From Oncomelania hupensis (Eukaryota; Mollusca; Gastropoda; Littorinimorpha; Pomatiopsidae), in the NCBI GenBank assembly GCA_036898135.1, contig CM072526.1, positions 56,275,108-56,339,107 on the forward strand: 64,000 nucleotides of DNA. Direction: 5' to 3'. The position numbers and the translations under genes were made by a program. Below the pieces are notes generated by a model. That model was not told the origin of the DNA. It was given only the letters and a program-made list of their open reading frames with translations, and did not search any database. How positions within the stretch are numbered: position 1 is the first letter of the stretch; the number at the start of each line of letters is the position of its first letter. Positions 22,066-34,013 of the stretch are shown piece after piece.

Positions 22066-25000
22066 GGAAGTGTTGGTACTTGGATATATGACCATGCTAT
22101 TCATGTTTTATGTTAAGCAACGTCAGGAAGTGTTAGAACATGGATATGTGACCATGCTAGCCATGTTTTATGTTAAGCAACGTCAGGAAGTGTTAGTACT
22201 TGGATATGTGACCATGCTAGCAATGTTTCATGTAAAGCAACGTCAGGAAATGTTAGTACATGGATATGTGACCATGCTAGCAATGTTTTATGTTAAGCAA
22301 CGCCAGGAAGTGTCAGTAAATGGATATGTGACCATGCTAGCAATGTTTTATGTTAAGGAACGCTAGGAAGTGTCAGTAAATGAATATGTGACCATGCTAG
22401 CAATGTTTTATGTAAAGCAACGTCAGAAAGTGTTAAAACATGGATATGTGACCATGCTAGCCATGTTTCATGTAAAGCAACGTCATGAAGTGTTAGTACA
22501 TGGATATGTGACCAAGCTAGCAATGTTTTATGTTAAGCAACGTCAGGAAGTGTTATTACATGGATATGTGACCATGCTAGCAATGTTTTATGTTAAGCAA
22601 CGCCAGGAAGTGTCAGTACATGGATAGGTATCCATGCTAGCAATGTTTTATGTAAAGCAACGTCAGAAAGTGTTAAAACATGGATATGTGACCATGCTAG
22701 CCATGTTTCATGTAAAACAACGTCATGAAGTGTTAGTACATGGATATGTGACAAGGCTAGCAATGTTTAATGTTAAGCAACGTCAGGAAGTGTTAGTACA
22801 TGGATATGTGACCATGCTAGCAATGTTTCATGTAAAGCAACGTCAGGAAGTGTGAGTTCATGCATATGTGACTATGCTTGCAATGTTTCATGTAAAGCAA
22901 CGTCAGGAAGTGTTAGTACATGGATATGTGACCATGCTAGCAATGTTTCATGTAAAGCAACGTCAGGAATTGTTAGTACATGAATATTTGACCCTGCTAG
23001 CTATGTGTTATGTTTGGAAAAGTCAGGAAGTGTTAGTACATGGATATGTGACCTTGCTAGCAATGTTTCATGTAAAGCAACGTCAGAAAGTGTTAGTACA
23101 TGGATATGTGACCATGCTAGCCATGTTTCATGTTAAGCAACGTCAGGAAGTGTTAGTACATGGATATGTGGCCATGCTAGCCATGTTTTATGTAAAGCAA
23201 CGACAGGAAGTGTTAGTACATGGATACGTGACCATGCTAGCCATGTTTTATGTTAAGCAACGCCAGGAAGTGTTAGTACATGGATATGTGACCTTGCTAG
23301 CAATGTTTCATGTAAAGCAACGTCAGAAAGTGTTAGTACATGGATATGTGACCATGCTAGCCATGTTTCATGTAAAGCAACGTCAGGAAGTGTTAGTACT
23401 TGGATATGTGACCATGCTAGCCATGTTTGATGTTAAGCAACGATAGGAAGTGTTAGTACTTAGATATGTGACCATGCTAGGAATGTTTTATGTTAAGCAA
23501 CGTCAGGAAGTGTTAGTACATGGATAGGTGACCATGCTAGCAATGTTTTATGTTAAGCAACATCAGGAAGAGTCAGTACATGGATATGTGACCATGCTAG
23601 CAATGTTTATTGTAAAGCAACGTCAGGAAGTGTTAGTACTTGGATATGTGACCATGCTAGCACTGTTTCATGTAAAGCAACGTCAGGTAGTGTTAGTACA
23701 TGGATATGTGACTATGCTAGCAATGTTTTATGTTAAGCAACGTCAGGAAGTGTTAGTACATGGATATGTGACCATGCTAGCAATGTTTCATGTAAAGCAA
23801 CGTCAGGAAGTGTTAGTGCTTCAATAGTTGACTATGCTAGCAATGTTTTATGTTAAGCAACGTCAGGAAGTGTTAGTACATGGATATGTGACCATGCTAG
23901 CTATGTTTTATGTAAAGCAACGTCAGGGAGTTTTAGTACATGGATATGTGACCATGCTAGCAATGTTTTATGTTAAGCAATGTCAGGAAGTGTTAGTACA
24001 TGGATATGTGACCCTGCTAGCCATGTTTCATGTAAGTCAACGTCAGGAAGTGTTAGTACATGGATATGTGACCGTGCCAGCAATGTTTTATGTTACGCAA
24101 CGTCAGGAAGTGTTAGTACACGGATATGTGACCATGCTAGCCATGTTTCATGTAAAGCAACGTCAGGAAGTGTTAGTACATAGATATGTGACCATGCTAG
24201 CCATGTTTCATAAAAAGCAACGTCAGGAAGTGTTAGTACATGGATATGTGACCATGCTAGCAATGTGTCATGTAAAGCAACGTCAGGAAGTGTTAGTACA
24301 TGAAAATGTGACCATGCTAGCCATGATTAATGTTAAGCAACGTCAGTAAGTGTTAGTACTTGAATATGTGACCATGCTAGCCATGTTTCATGTAAAGCAA
24401 CGTCAGGAAGTGTTAGTACATGGATATGTGACCATGCTAGCCATGTTTTATGTTAAGCAACGTCAGGAAGTGTTAGTACTTGGATATGTGACTATGCTAG
24501 CAATGTTTTATGTTAAGCAACGTCGGGAAGTGTTAGTACATGGATATGTGACCATGCTTGCCATGTTTCATGTTAAGCAACGTCAGGAAGTGTTAGTACA
24601 TGGATATGTGACCATGCTAGCAATGTTTTATGTTAAGCAACGTCAGGAAGGGTTAGTACATGGATATGTGACCATGCTACGCATGTTTAAAGTAAAGCAA
24701 CGTCAGGAAGTGTTAGTACATGGATATGTGACCATGCTAGCCATGTTTTATTTAAAGCAACGTCAGCAAAGGTTAGTACTTAGATATGTGACCATGCTAG
24801 CAATGTTGTATGCTAACCAATGTCAGAAAGTGTTAGTACATGGATATGTGACCATGCTAGCCATGTTTCATGTTAAGCAACGCCAGGAAGTTTTAATACA
24901 TGGATATGTGACCATGCTTGCCATGTTTTATGTTATGCAACGTCAGGAAGTGTTAGTACATGGATATGTGACCATTCTAGCCATGTTTCATGTAAAGCAA

Positions 25001-27371
25001 CGTCAGGAAATGTTAGTACATGGATATGTGACCATGCTAGCCATGTTTAATGTTAAGCAACGTCAGAAAGTGTTAGTACTTGGATATGTGACCAAGCTAG
25101 CAATGTTTAATGTTAAGCAACGTCAGGAAGTGTTATTACATGGATATGTGACCATGCTAGCAATGTTTTATGTTAAGCAACGCCAGGAAGTGTCAGTACA
25201 TGGATATGTGTCCATGCTAGCAAGTTTTTATGTAAAGCAACGTCAGAAAGTGTTAAAACATGGATATGTGACCATGCTAGCCATGTTTCATGTAAAACAA
25301 CGTCATGAAGTGTTAGTACATGGATATGTGACAATGCCTGCAATGTTTTATGTTAAGCAACGTCAGGAAGTGTTAGTACATGGATATATGACCATGCTAG
25401 CAATGTTTCATTTAAAGCAACGTCAGGAAGTGTGAGTTCATGCATATGTGACCATGCTAGCAATGTTTCATGTAAAGCAACGTCAGGAAGTGTTAGTACA
25501 TGGATATGTGACCATGCTAGCAATGTTTCATGTAAAGCAACGTCAGGAAGTGTTAGTACATGAATATATGACCCTGCTAGCCATGTTTTATGTTTGGAAA
25601 AGTCAGGAAGTGTTAGTACATGGATATGTGACCATGCTAGCTGTGTTTAATGTGAAGCAACGTCAGGAAGTGTTAGATCTTAGATATGTGACAATGCTAG
25701 CAATGTTTTATGTAAAGCAACGTCAGGAAGGGTTAGTACTTGGATATATGACCATGCTAGCAATGTTTGATGTTAAGCAATGTCAGGAAGTGTTAGTACA
25801 TGGATATGTGACCATGCTAGCCATGTTTCATGTAAAGCAACGTCAGGAAGTGTTAGTGCATGGATACGTGACCATGCTAGCCATGTTTTATGTTAAGCAA
25901 CGCCAGGAAGTGTTAGTACATAGATATGTGACCATGCTAGCAATGTTTCATGTAAAGCAACGTCAGGAAGTGTTAATACATGGATATGTGACCATGCTAG
26001 CCATGTTTAATGTTAAGCAACGTTAGGAAGTGTTAGTACTTGGATATATGACCATGCTATTCATGTTTTATGTTAAGCAACGTCAGGAAGTGTTAGAACA
26101 TGGATATGTGACCATGCTAGCCATGTTTTATGTTAAGCAACGTCAGGAAGTGTTAGTACTTGGATATGTGACCATGCTAGCAATGTTTCATGTAAAGCAA
26201 CGTCAGGAAGTGTTAGTACATGGACATGTGACCATGCTAGCAATGTTTTATGTTAAGCAACGCCAGGAAGTGTCAGTAAATCGATATGTGACCATGCTAG
26301 CAATGTTTTATGTTAAGGAACGCCAGGAAGTGTCAGTAAATGGATATGTTACCATGCTAGCAATGTTTTATGTAAAGCAACGTCAGAAAGTGTTAAAACA
26401 TGGATATGTGACCATGCTAGCCATGTTTCATGTAAAGCAACGTCATGAAGTGTTAGTACATGGATATGTGACAATGCTAGCAATGTTTTATGTTAAGCAA
26501 CGTCAGGAAGTGTTAGTACATGGATAAGTGATCATGCTAGCAATGTTTCATGTAAAGCAACGTCAGGAAGTGTTAGTACATGGATATGTGACCATGCTAG
26601 CAATGTTTCATGTAAAGCAACGTCAGGAAGTGTTAGTACATGAATATATGACGCTGCTAGCCATGTTTTATGTTAGGAAAAGTCAGGAAGTGTTAGTACA
26701 TGGATATGTGATTATGCTTGCAATGTTTAATGTAAAGCAACGTCAGGAAGTGTTAGTACATGGATATGTGACCATGATAGCTGTGTTTAATGTTAAGCAA
26801 CGTCAGGAAGTGTTAGTACATGGATACGTGACCATGCTAGCCATGTTTTATGTTAAGCAACGCCAGGAAGTGTTAGTACATGGATATGTGACCTTGCTAG
26901 CAATGTTTTATGTAAAGCAACGTCAGAAAGTGTTAGTACATGGATATGTGACCATGCTAGCCATGTTTCATGTAAAGCAACGTCAGGAAGTGTTATTACT
27001 TGGATATGTGACCATGCTAGCCATGTTTAATGTTAAGCAACGATAGGAAGTGTTAGTACTTAGATATGTGACCATGCTAGGAATGTTTTATGTTAAGCAA
27101 CGTCAGGAAGTGTTAGTACATGGATAGGTGACCATGCTAGCAATGTTTTATGTTAAGCAACATCAGGAAGAGTCAGTACATGGATATGTGACCATGCTAG
27201 CGATGTTTATTGTAAAGCAACGTCAGGAAGTGTTAGTACTTGGATATGTGACCATGCTAGCCATGTTTCATGTAAAGCAAAGTCAGGTAGTGTTAGTACA
27301 TGGATATGTGACTATGCTAGCAATGTTTTATGTTAAGCAACGTCAGGAAGTGTTAGTACATGGATATATAT

Positions 27372-27566
27372 TTGATTCATTGCTTACAGGGTCCAGCAGA
27401 CTGCTAAGAGCCGAATCAGGACTGCAAAATCAAGACCACAACTTGGCTGAAAGAGGACTCACCCCTCATCCGCATAAAAGATCTGCCAAAACAACCCAAG
27501 TGGCAGTGGTAACACTGAAGGCACTCCACCAGCCGGTCACTTTACAATAATGGTATCCCACACAGG
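27372..27566 (-). mobile_element. DR1 dispersed repeat, partial copy 1
   Basis: This copy abuts the satellite end. It starts attgcttacagggtccag and ends after cactttacaataa plus a short diverged stretch. It belongs to a subfamily with gcttacaggg in place of gctttagg, and holds the aaagatctgcc and ccagccggtcac motifs shared by the other copies. Strand is inferred from the complete copy at 42943-43609, whose (GATT)n end would be the 3' tail of a minus-strand element. No protein-coding capacity is visible. Confidence 0.75.
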
Positions 27567-27585
27567 GTTAGTAAGTTAGTTATTA

Positions 27586-27948
27586 ATTGCTTACAGGGTC
27601 CAGCGGACTACAGAGATCCGAATCAGGACCACAAAATCAAGACCACAACTTCTCTGAAAGAGGACTCACACCTGATCCGCACAAAAGATCTGCCGAAACA
27701 ACACTAGTGGTAACACTAAAGGCACTACACCAGCCGGTCACTTTACAATAAAGACATCCCACGCAGGGGACGCTGAGGCTATATTCTAATTTATCGAACC
27801 CCCGTTTATAAATTCAAAATAGAATACAAACATCATTATAAAATATCAACAAAACACATACATACAAAATGCCTATATTGCCAAATAATAACATCATATG
27901 AAGCCCAAATGTCCATTTGGCAGAAAGCGTCCAATATTCCCAAGATGA
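27586..27948 (-). mobile_element. DR1 dispersed repeat, partial copy 2
   Basis: It has the gcttacaggg-type start followed by the shared blocks catcccacgcaggggacg, ttatcgaacccccg, aaaacacatacatac and gcagaaagcgtccaatattc. It stops in cccaagatgattac, where copy 3 begins. About 360 bp of the complete 667-bp element are present. Confidence 0.78.
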
Positions 27949-27961
27949 TTACATTACATTA

Positions 27962-28527
27962 CATGATTATTGCTTTAGGTCCAGCGGACTCTTCCGAGCC
28001 AAATCAGGACCGGACAACCCCTGATCCGCATCAAAGACCTGCTGAAACAACCCTAGTGGTAAAACTGAAAGCTCTCCACCAGCCAGTCACTTTACAATAA
28101 AGACATCCCACGCAGGGGACGCTGAGGCTGTACTCTAATTTATCGAACCCCCGTTTACAAAAATAAAATAGATTACAAACATCATTATAAATTATCAACG
28201 AAACACATACATATAAAATGCCTACATTGCTAAATAATAAAATCATAGGAAGCCCTAGTGACCACCTGGCAGAAAGCGTCCAATATTCCCAAGCTGATCC
28301 AACAGACCTCATACACAAATAAGGAGTCTTGTCCCGGAAGAGGTTTCAAGAAAAAAGATTGGTGACTGGTCTAGCGAAGAAGAAGATAGTATAGCAGATT
28401 GATAGAACAGAGCAGGAATGAGAAAGAGCAAATGAGAATGACAGCGACAGTGGGAATTTAAAGCACTAAATTTCCAGAAAGTGGTGATATTATTTATACT
28501 GAAACCCCCGGCACCCCAACGGGGTAG
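27962..28527 (-). mobile_element. DR1 dispersed repeat, nearly complete copy 3
   Basis: The copy runs from tgattattgctttaggtcc through the shared internal blocks to the end block actatttatactgaaaccc (tattta in this copy) and ccccaacggggta. On the minus strand the end block reads as a TATAAATA-type motif. The short ORFs on either strand are not conserved between copies as proteins. Confidence 0.8.
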
Positions 28528-29190
28528 GTGACTGTTCTAGTGAAGAAGAAGATAGTATAGTAGATTTAATAGAACAGATTAGGAATGAGAAAGAACAAAG
28601 GAGAAAGACAGTGACAGTGGGAATTTAACACACTAAATTTCCAGAAAGTGGGGATACTATTTATACTAAAAAAAACGGCACCCCACAGGGGGTCTGCTGA
28701 AACAACCTTAGTGGTAACACTGAAGGCACTCCACCAGCCGGACACTTTAAAATACATGTAAAGGCATCCCATGCAGGGGACGCTGAGGCTATACTCTAAT
28801 ATATCGAATCCCCGTTTACAAAAAACTGAATATAAACATCTTTATAAAATATCAATAAAACACATACATAGAAAATGTCTACATAGTACACTGCTAAATA
28901 ACATCATAAGAAGCCCTAGTCACCATTTGGCAGAAAGCATCCAATATTTACAAGCTGACCCAAAAGACCCCATTCACAAATAAGGAGTTTTTGAAGAGTT
29001 TTCAAGAAAAAGGGCAGGTGACTGGCTTAGCGAAGAAGATAATATAGCAGATTGATAGAACAGAGTAGGAATGAGAAAGAACAAAGGAGAAAGACAGCGA
29101 CAGTATAAATTTAAACTTAAAGCACTAAATTTCCAGAACTTGGGAATACTATTTATACAGTAACAAACGGCTCCCTCACTGTGGGGATAA
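28528..29190 (-). mobile_element. DR1 dispersed repeat, copies 4a and 4b fused
   Basis: 28528-28692 repeats the right-hand third of DR1 (ggtgactgttctag to ggcaccccacaggggg). From 28693 a new copy restarts in the tctgctgaaacaacc block and runs to about 29190. The tandem fragments show nested insertion or unequal exchange within the cluster. Confidence 0.7.
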
Positions 29191-29304
29191 TACTAATAGA
29201 CTGTACATAAATATATAGGTAATACACAGAGAAAATGTAGGTAAATAACATCTAACTCCGGCGTAACATAACACTGTGGTTATACAGTAGGCTTAGTGAG
29301 GGAG

Positions 29305-30183
29305 ATCACGATCATGCAGGGTCCAGCAGATGCAGATCACGAAGGCACAGTCAGTATAGGGGGCAGAGCAATCTCCAATCTTCGTTTTGCGGATGATATT
29401 GATGGATTGGCTGGAGAGGAACAAGAACTTGAACAGCTTGTACAGAGGCTTGACACCACCTCCAGAGCCTATGGAATGGAAATAAGTGCGGAGAAGACCA
29501 AAATGATGACCAACAACACCAATGGCATCAACACGGACATCAAAGTACAAGGCCAATCCCTCAACACAGTGCACAGCTTCAAATATTTAGGAGCCATTGT
29601 GTCAGACAATGGGTCTCGACAGGAAGTCCTCTCCAGGATCGCACAAACAACTGCTGCCCTGACAAGGTTGAAGCCCATTTGGAAAGACAGAACCATCAGT
29701 CTACATTCCAAAGTAAGACTGCTGCGCTCTCTGGTCATCTCCATCTTCCTATATGCTTGCGAAGCATGGACCCTCACAGCAGATCTCCAACGAAGAATAC
29801 AAAGCATGGAGATGAGGTGCTACAGAAGACTTCTGTGCATTTCCTATACCCAACACATCACCAACGTTGAAGTCCGACAGACCATCACACAAGCCATTGG
29901 ACAACACGATGACCTGCTCACAGTGGTGAAGAAACGGAAACTCCGATGGTATGGCCACGTCACCAGATCATCAGGCCTTGCAAAGACCATTCTGCAAGGC
30001 ACAGTGCAAGGAGGTAGAAGAAGGGGGAGACCGAAAAAGAGGTGGGAGGACAACATTCGAGAATGGACTGGTTTGACACTGAGCGAAGCCATGAGGGCTG
30101 CTGAGGACAGAGAAGGATGGAGTATGCTGGTTAAGCGATCATCTGTGGTGCCCCTACGACCTTCGGGTTATGGGACAGGATAG
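29305..30183 (+). pseudogene. C-terminal RT fragment of RTE LINE copy A
   Basis: About 290 in-frame codons encode the C-terminal part of an RTE-type reverse transcriptase. The FADDIDGL catalytic box is present, followed by the thumb (FKYLGAIVSDNGS) and the C-terminal segment with RWYGHVTR and GRRRGRPKKRW. The fragment has no stop of its own before 30183, unlike copy B. The endonuclease and RT fingers are missing because of 5' truncation, so it cannot be a working enzyme. The apparent start at 29296 lies in target DNA. Confidence 0.88.
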
Positions 30184-30195
30184 GATAGGATAGGA
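29305..30195 (+). mobile_element. 5'-truncated RTE-type LINE, copy A
   Basis: This 891-bp insert is flanked by the 11-bp target duplication TAGTGAGGGAG (29294-29304 and 30196-30206) and ends in a short (GGATA)n tail. It is a 5'-truncated copy of the element at 44079-47029, carrying only the 3' part of the RT ORF and sharing very high nucleotide identity. Truncation at the 5' end with a microsatellite-like tail is normal for RTE-clade LINEs, which prime on target DNA. Confidence 0.9.
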
Positions 30196-30206
30196 TAGTG
30201 AGGGAG

Positions 30207-31185
30207 GAAATCCACCAACAGTGTCATAGGTAATAGGCATATTAGCACAAACATCAGTCATACTCATAGACACAGCCGAACATAATAAAAGCATACGAGT
30301 GCTGAATGTTTGGTGGGGGAAAAGAAATGTAAGCAACAACAACAAAAAGGCACAAAGATGTATTATTGATTTTGATGAGCATACTAAAATTGAGTATCAG
30401 ACATAAGTACAACCCAACATGATACAACAAGTGGCTGTAATATGCTTCTAAGTCTACAAGGACAAACATCCGTCACATTGTCGTACACATAAGCTCAGAA
30501 GAAAAAATACTTCAAACTACATAATTAAGCAAAGTTCATGTTTTCTAAAACAAAGGCCAAGTGTCCAATTGGTTGATTCGATTCTATGGAGCGATGGGCT
30601 GGCGATGAGCAGATAAAATGAGACTGAAGCTATGAAATGCGATGATTAAAATTGACCGATTTTATTTCATGAATCCCGGCACAAGATCTTAAAAAGACTC
30701 AATTATTTCAGTCCGTGTCACACAATAAACATCCAGACAACTTTGTGTGATTAAAACTATCTATTTCACGGACGAACAGCTTCAATACATTTATTTCACT
30801 GAAGTTCATATCACACAGAGTGTGTTATCCAAACGTCACTTATAACGTAGAGTTCCAACGAGCGTCAAAAGACTCCAAAATAAAATGGTAGATAGGACGA
30901 AGTCAGTGTCATAAATTCAATGTCGTGTCACTTTCACTATCACATGAAGCAGCTTCAAGAAGTTTATTTCACTGAAGTTCATATCACACAGAGTGTGTGA
31001 TCCAAACGTCACTTATAAGTAGAGTTCCAACGAGCGTGAAAAGACTCCAAAATAAAATGGCAGATAGGACGAAGTCAGTGTCATAAATTCAGTGTCGTGT
31101 CACTGTCACTATCACATGAAGCAGCAAAACTTTTTCCAGCCCGCCTTCTTAGGACTGGAGGAGCCTTTGGACGTGGAAGTAGCGA
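30207..31185. other. Gene-free spacer with a 173-bp tandem duplication
   Basis: No ORF of interest. From about 30779 to 31125 a unit of about 173 bp occurs twice. For example ttatttcactgaagttcata starts at 30791 and again at 30964. The copies differ by a few substitutions (gtgttatcc versus gtgtgatcc, gagcgtc versus gagcgtg). The rest is unremarkable AT-rich sequence. Confidence 0.75.
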
Positions 31186-31815
31186 ATACAAACATCATTA
31201 TAAATTATCAACAAAACACATACATATAAAATGGCTACATTGCTAAATAATAACATCATAGGAAGCCCTAGTGACCACCTGGCAGAAAGCGTTCAATATT
31301 CCCAAGCTGATCCAACATCACATTACATTATTTGTTGCTTTAGGTCCAGCGGACTCTTCCGAGCCAAATCAGGACCGGACAACCCCCAATCCGCATAAAA
31401 GATCTGCCGAAACAACCCTAGTGGTAAAATCGAAAGCTCTCCACCAGCCAGACACTTTACACTAAAGACATCCCACGCAGGGGACGGCTGAGTTTTCACC
31501 CCAACTTATCGAACCCCTGTTTACAAAAACAAAATAGAATACAAACATAAAATTATCAACAAAACACATACATATAAAATGCCTACATTGCTAAATAATA
31601 ACATCATTGGAAGCCCTAGTGACCACCTGGCAGAAAGCGTCCAATACTCACAAGCTGATCCAACAGACCTCATACACAAACAAGGAGTCTTGTCCCAGAA
31701 GAGTTTTCAAGAAAAAGGGTAGGAGACTGGTCTAGTGAAGAAGACGATAGTATAGCAGATTGATAGAACAGAGCAGGAATGAGAAATACAGCGACAGTGG
31801 GAATTTAAAGCACTA
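31186..31815 (-). mobile_element. DR1 dispersed repeat, copies 5a and 5b
   Basis: 31186-31312 is an internal DR1 piece (gaatacaaacatcattataa to caagctgatccaac). A second copy starts near 31322 at ttgttgctttaggtccagcg and runs to the cactaaattta block near 31815, lacking its right end. Confidence 0.75.
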
Positions 31816-32427
31816 AATTTAGCACCTGTGTTAATCAATGTAACATAACATAGAATATATTACATATGAAAATAAATACATGCCAAAATAAGCATGTCAT
31901 ACACTGCATGAAAAGAATTTCTTTAAACCAAGCAAACTTTTACATGAAAGGGCTCAACCTAAAAACATTATCCTTAGAGCATTGTTAACACAAAGTGTTT
32001 CTAAATTTACAACTCATAGGTAAAGTTTAAATACTATATTAATGTTTTTTGTTCAATCCACATAGTCCACAGTAATTAAATTCAGATCAAGCATTATATA
32101 TAAAATGTTATTTCTCTATACATCAATGACCCCCACCCCGCGCCCCCCCAAAAAAAAAAATTATTCAATAGTACCGTTCAATGAGACTTATTTCTGCACA
32201 TTTCATTCTAAGCACCATTTGAAATCTTCAATAGTTCATGAATACAAGCAAAACACAGTCGCAAACCATTCAAATTATTTTAATCCCAGATGGAACAATT
32301 CACCTACATTTCAGAAAGACTGCACATTTTACAGCCTAACCACCATTTCAAATATATTCAAAACACACAACTAAAATATCATCTAAAAGCACACACAACC
32401 ACAATATCCAAACAGATTAGTGAGTTT
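31816..32427. other. AT-rich spacer
   Basis: AT-rich sequence with a short C/A run near 32130-32160. I see no gene, repeat unit or RNA structure. The 89-codon frame at 32105 has no recognisable features and is probably chance. Confidence 0.5.
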
Positions 32428-33338
32428 TTCATTGCTTACAGGGTCCAGCGGACTGCAAAGAGCCGAATCAGGACCACAAAATCAAGACGACAACTTGGCT
32501 GAAAGAGGACTCGCCCCTGATCTGCATAAAAGATCAGCCAAAACAACCCTAGCGGTAGTAACACTGAAGGCACTCCACCAGCCAGTCATTTTTCAATAAA
32601 GAAATCCCACGCAGGGACGCTGAGGCTATACTCTAATTTATCGTTGATTGATTGATTGTTGCTTTAGGTCCAGCGGACTCTTCCGAGCCAAATCAGGACC
32701 GGACAACCTCCGATCCGCATAAAAGATCTGCTGAAACAACCCTAGTGGGAAAACTGAATGCCCTCCACCGGCCAGTCACTTTACAATAAAGACATCCCAC
32801 GCAGGGGACGGTTGAGGCTTTACCCCAACTAATCGAACCCCCGGTTACAAAAACAAAATAGAATACAAACATCACCATAAATTATCAACAAAACACATAC
32901 ATATAAAATGCCTATATTGCTAAATAATAACATCATAGGAAGCCCTAGTGACCACCCGGCAGAAAGCGTCCAATATTCCCAAGCTGATCCAACAGACCTC
33001 ATACACAAACAAGGAGTCTTGTCCAGGAAGAGTTTTCAAGAAAAAAGGTAGGTCACTGATCTAGCGAAGAAGAAGATAGTATAGAAGATTGATAGGACAG
33101 AGCAGGAATGAGAAAGAGCAAATGAGAAAGACAGCGACAGTGGGAATTTAAAGCACTACATTTCCAGAAAGTGGGGATACTACTTATACTGAAATCCCCG
33201 GTACTCCAACGGGTGTACTGTTGCCGCAGTGAATCGGTCATGCCTATAAAGGAAAGACAGGTTTTCAACTGGGGCTTTCACTTTTCCCTTTATAGGTTAG
33301 AACAATCTACAGTGGCAAGATTGCTCATGACCCCAAGG
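32428..33338 (-). mobile_element. DR1 dispersed repeat, copies 6a and 6b
   Basis: 32428-32642 is a gcttacaggg-type partial copy. 32643-33338 is a nearly full-length copy that starts with three GATT units and, like 42943-43609, includes the far-end block gttgccgcagtgaatc, ataaaggaaagacagg and ttgctcatgacccc. It shows that the full element is about 670-700 bp. Confidence 0.8.
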
Positions 33339-33390
33339 TTTTCTTTTCTTCGGTAAATGCGTTGTCATTCGTTGTACGCGTGTTTAGCTG

Positions 33391-33542
33391 TATACACATC
33401 AGTGTTCATTACCACCCTCTAAACACTATATACACATCAGTGTTCAACAACACCTTGTAAACACTATATACACATCAGTGTTAATTACCACCCTGTAAAC
33501 ACCGTATACACATCAATGTTCAATAACACCTTGTAAACACTA
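33391..33542 (+). repeat. 38-bp minisatellite, four copies
   Basis: tatacacatc starts at 33391, 33429, 33467 and 33505, exactly 38 bp apart, each followed by agtgttca-type and ttgtaaacac-type blocks with minor variation. Copies alternate between accaccct and aacacctt versions, suggesting growth by a two-unit step. Confidence 0.9.
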
Positions 33543-33883
33543 AAACTACGACATAAAAAAGAAAGCTAAGAGCTGATTTTTTTAAAGAACATTTTCAGCT
33601 TTTGCATTATGAAAATACATATTTTGTACAGTTTATATATTCTTAAAGAAGACTGATATAAACACACTAAAAGGGTAAAACCCATACAACTTATATATGC
33701 TGTTATTTCTTTTAGGTCTGATGGCTGATGCATTCACATTTTATGACTATGTGACTTGAATTTCCAGGTTTTTTACATTTAATTTTTGTGAATGTGCAGA
33801 TGCAAACATAACATGAATTAAATGGGATCTAATCGTTGCTTGCCATTAATAGGAGGAAATTAATCTCAACTAAGAGGAAGAAG

Positions 33884-33884
<1 letters not shown>
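33543..33884. other. AT-rich spacer
   Basis: AT-rich sequence between the 38-bp minisatellite and the GA microsatellite. No gene, RNA or repeat unit seen. Confidence 0.5.
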
Positions 33885-33958
<74 letters not shown>

Positions 33959-34004
33959 GGGGGGAGGGAGGGAGGAGAGATAAAGAGAGAGAGAGAGAGA
34001 GAGA
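33885..34004 (+). repeat. (GA)n microsatellite
   Basis: There are about 35 GA units to 33956, a short ggggagggaggg interruption, then a second GA run to 34004. The Arg/Glu-repeat ORF across it is an artefact of the dinucleotide repeat. Confidence 0.95.
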
Positions 34005-34013
34005 ACATAATTA

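Larger units (their letters stand above)
12027..27368 (+). repeat. 60-bp satellite array, right segment with higher-order repeats
   Basis: About 255 monomers of the 60-bp satellite continue in phase after the retrotransposon and end near 27368. Rare variants recur at fixed distances. gtttagcaac occurs at 16951, 18512 and 21632 (spacings 1,561 and 3,120). gaacgctag occurs near 17256, 18817, 19897 and 22357. The gtgtgagttcatgc variant occurs near 17751, 20392, 22852 and 25432 (2,641, 2,460, 2,580). These show nested higher-order repeats of about 26 and 41-44 monomers. Long open frames (for example 13183-14304, 373 codons, and 24350-25435, 361 codons) are by-products of the 3n period. Single-base slips occur near 15633 and 17908, and a truncated monomer lies near 15240. 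Confidence 0.97.

Noticed and set aside
183..27046. Dozens of 60-370-codon ORFs across the satellite as real genes
   Set aside because: They come from the 3n repeat period. Stops are carried along by block amplification and many apparent starts are non-ATG. I keep them as repeat, not CDS.
1..27368. CRISPR-like regular repeats
   Set aside because: The 60-bp units are contiguous without unique spacers, vary by point changes and sit in an animal-type context, so this is satellite DNA.
28031..28318. Recurrent minus-strand ORFs with YCKVTG-type strings in DR1 copies
   Set aside because: They vary in frame and length between copies and resemble no family, so they are best explained as the same non-coding repeat translated each time.
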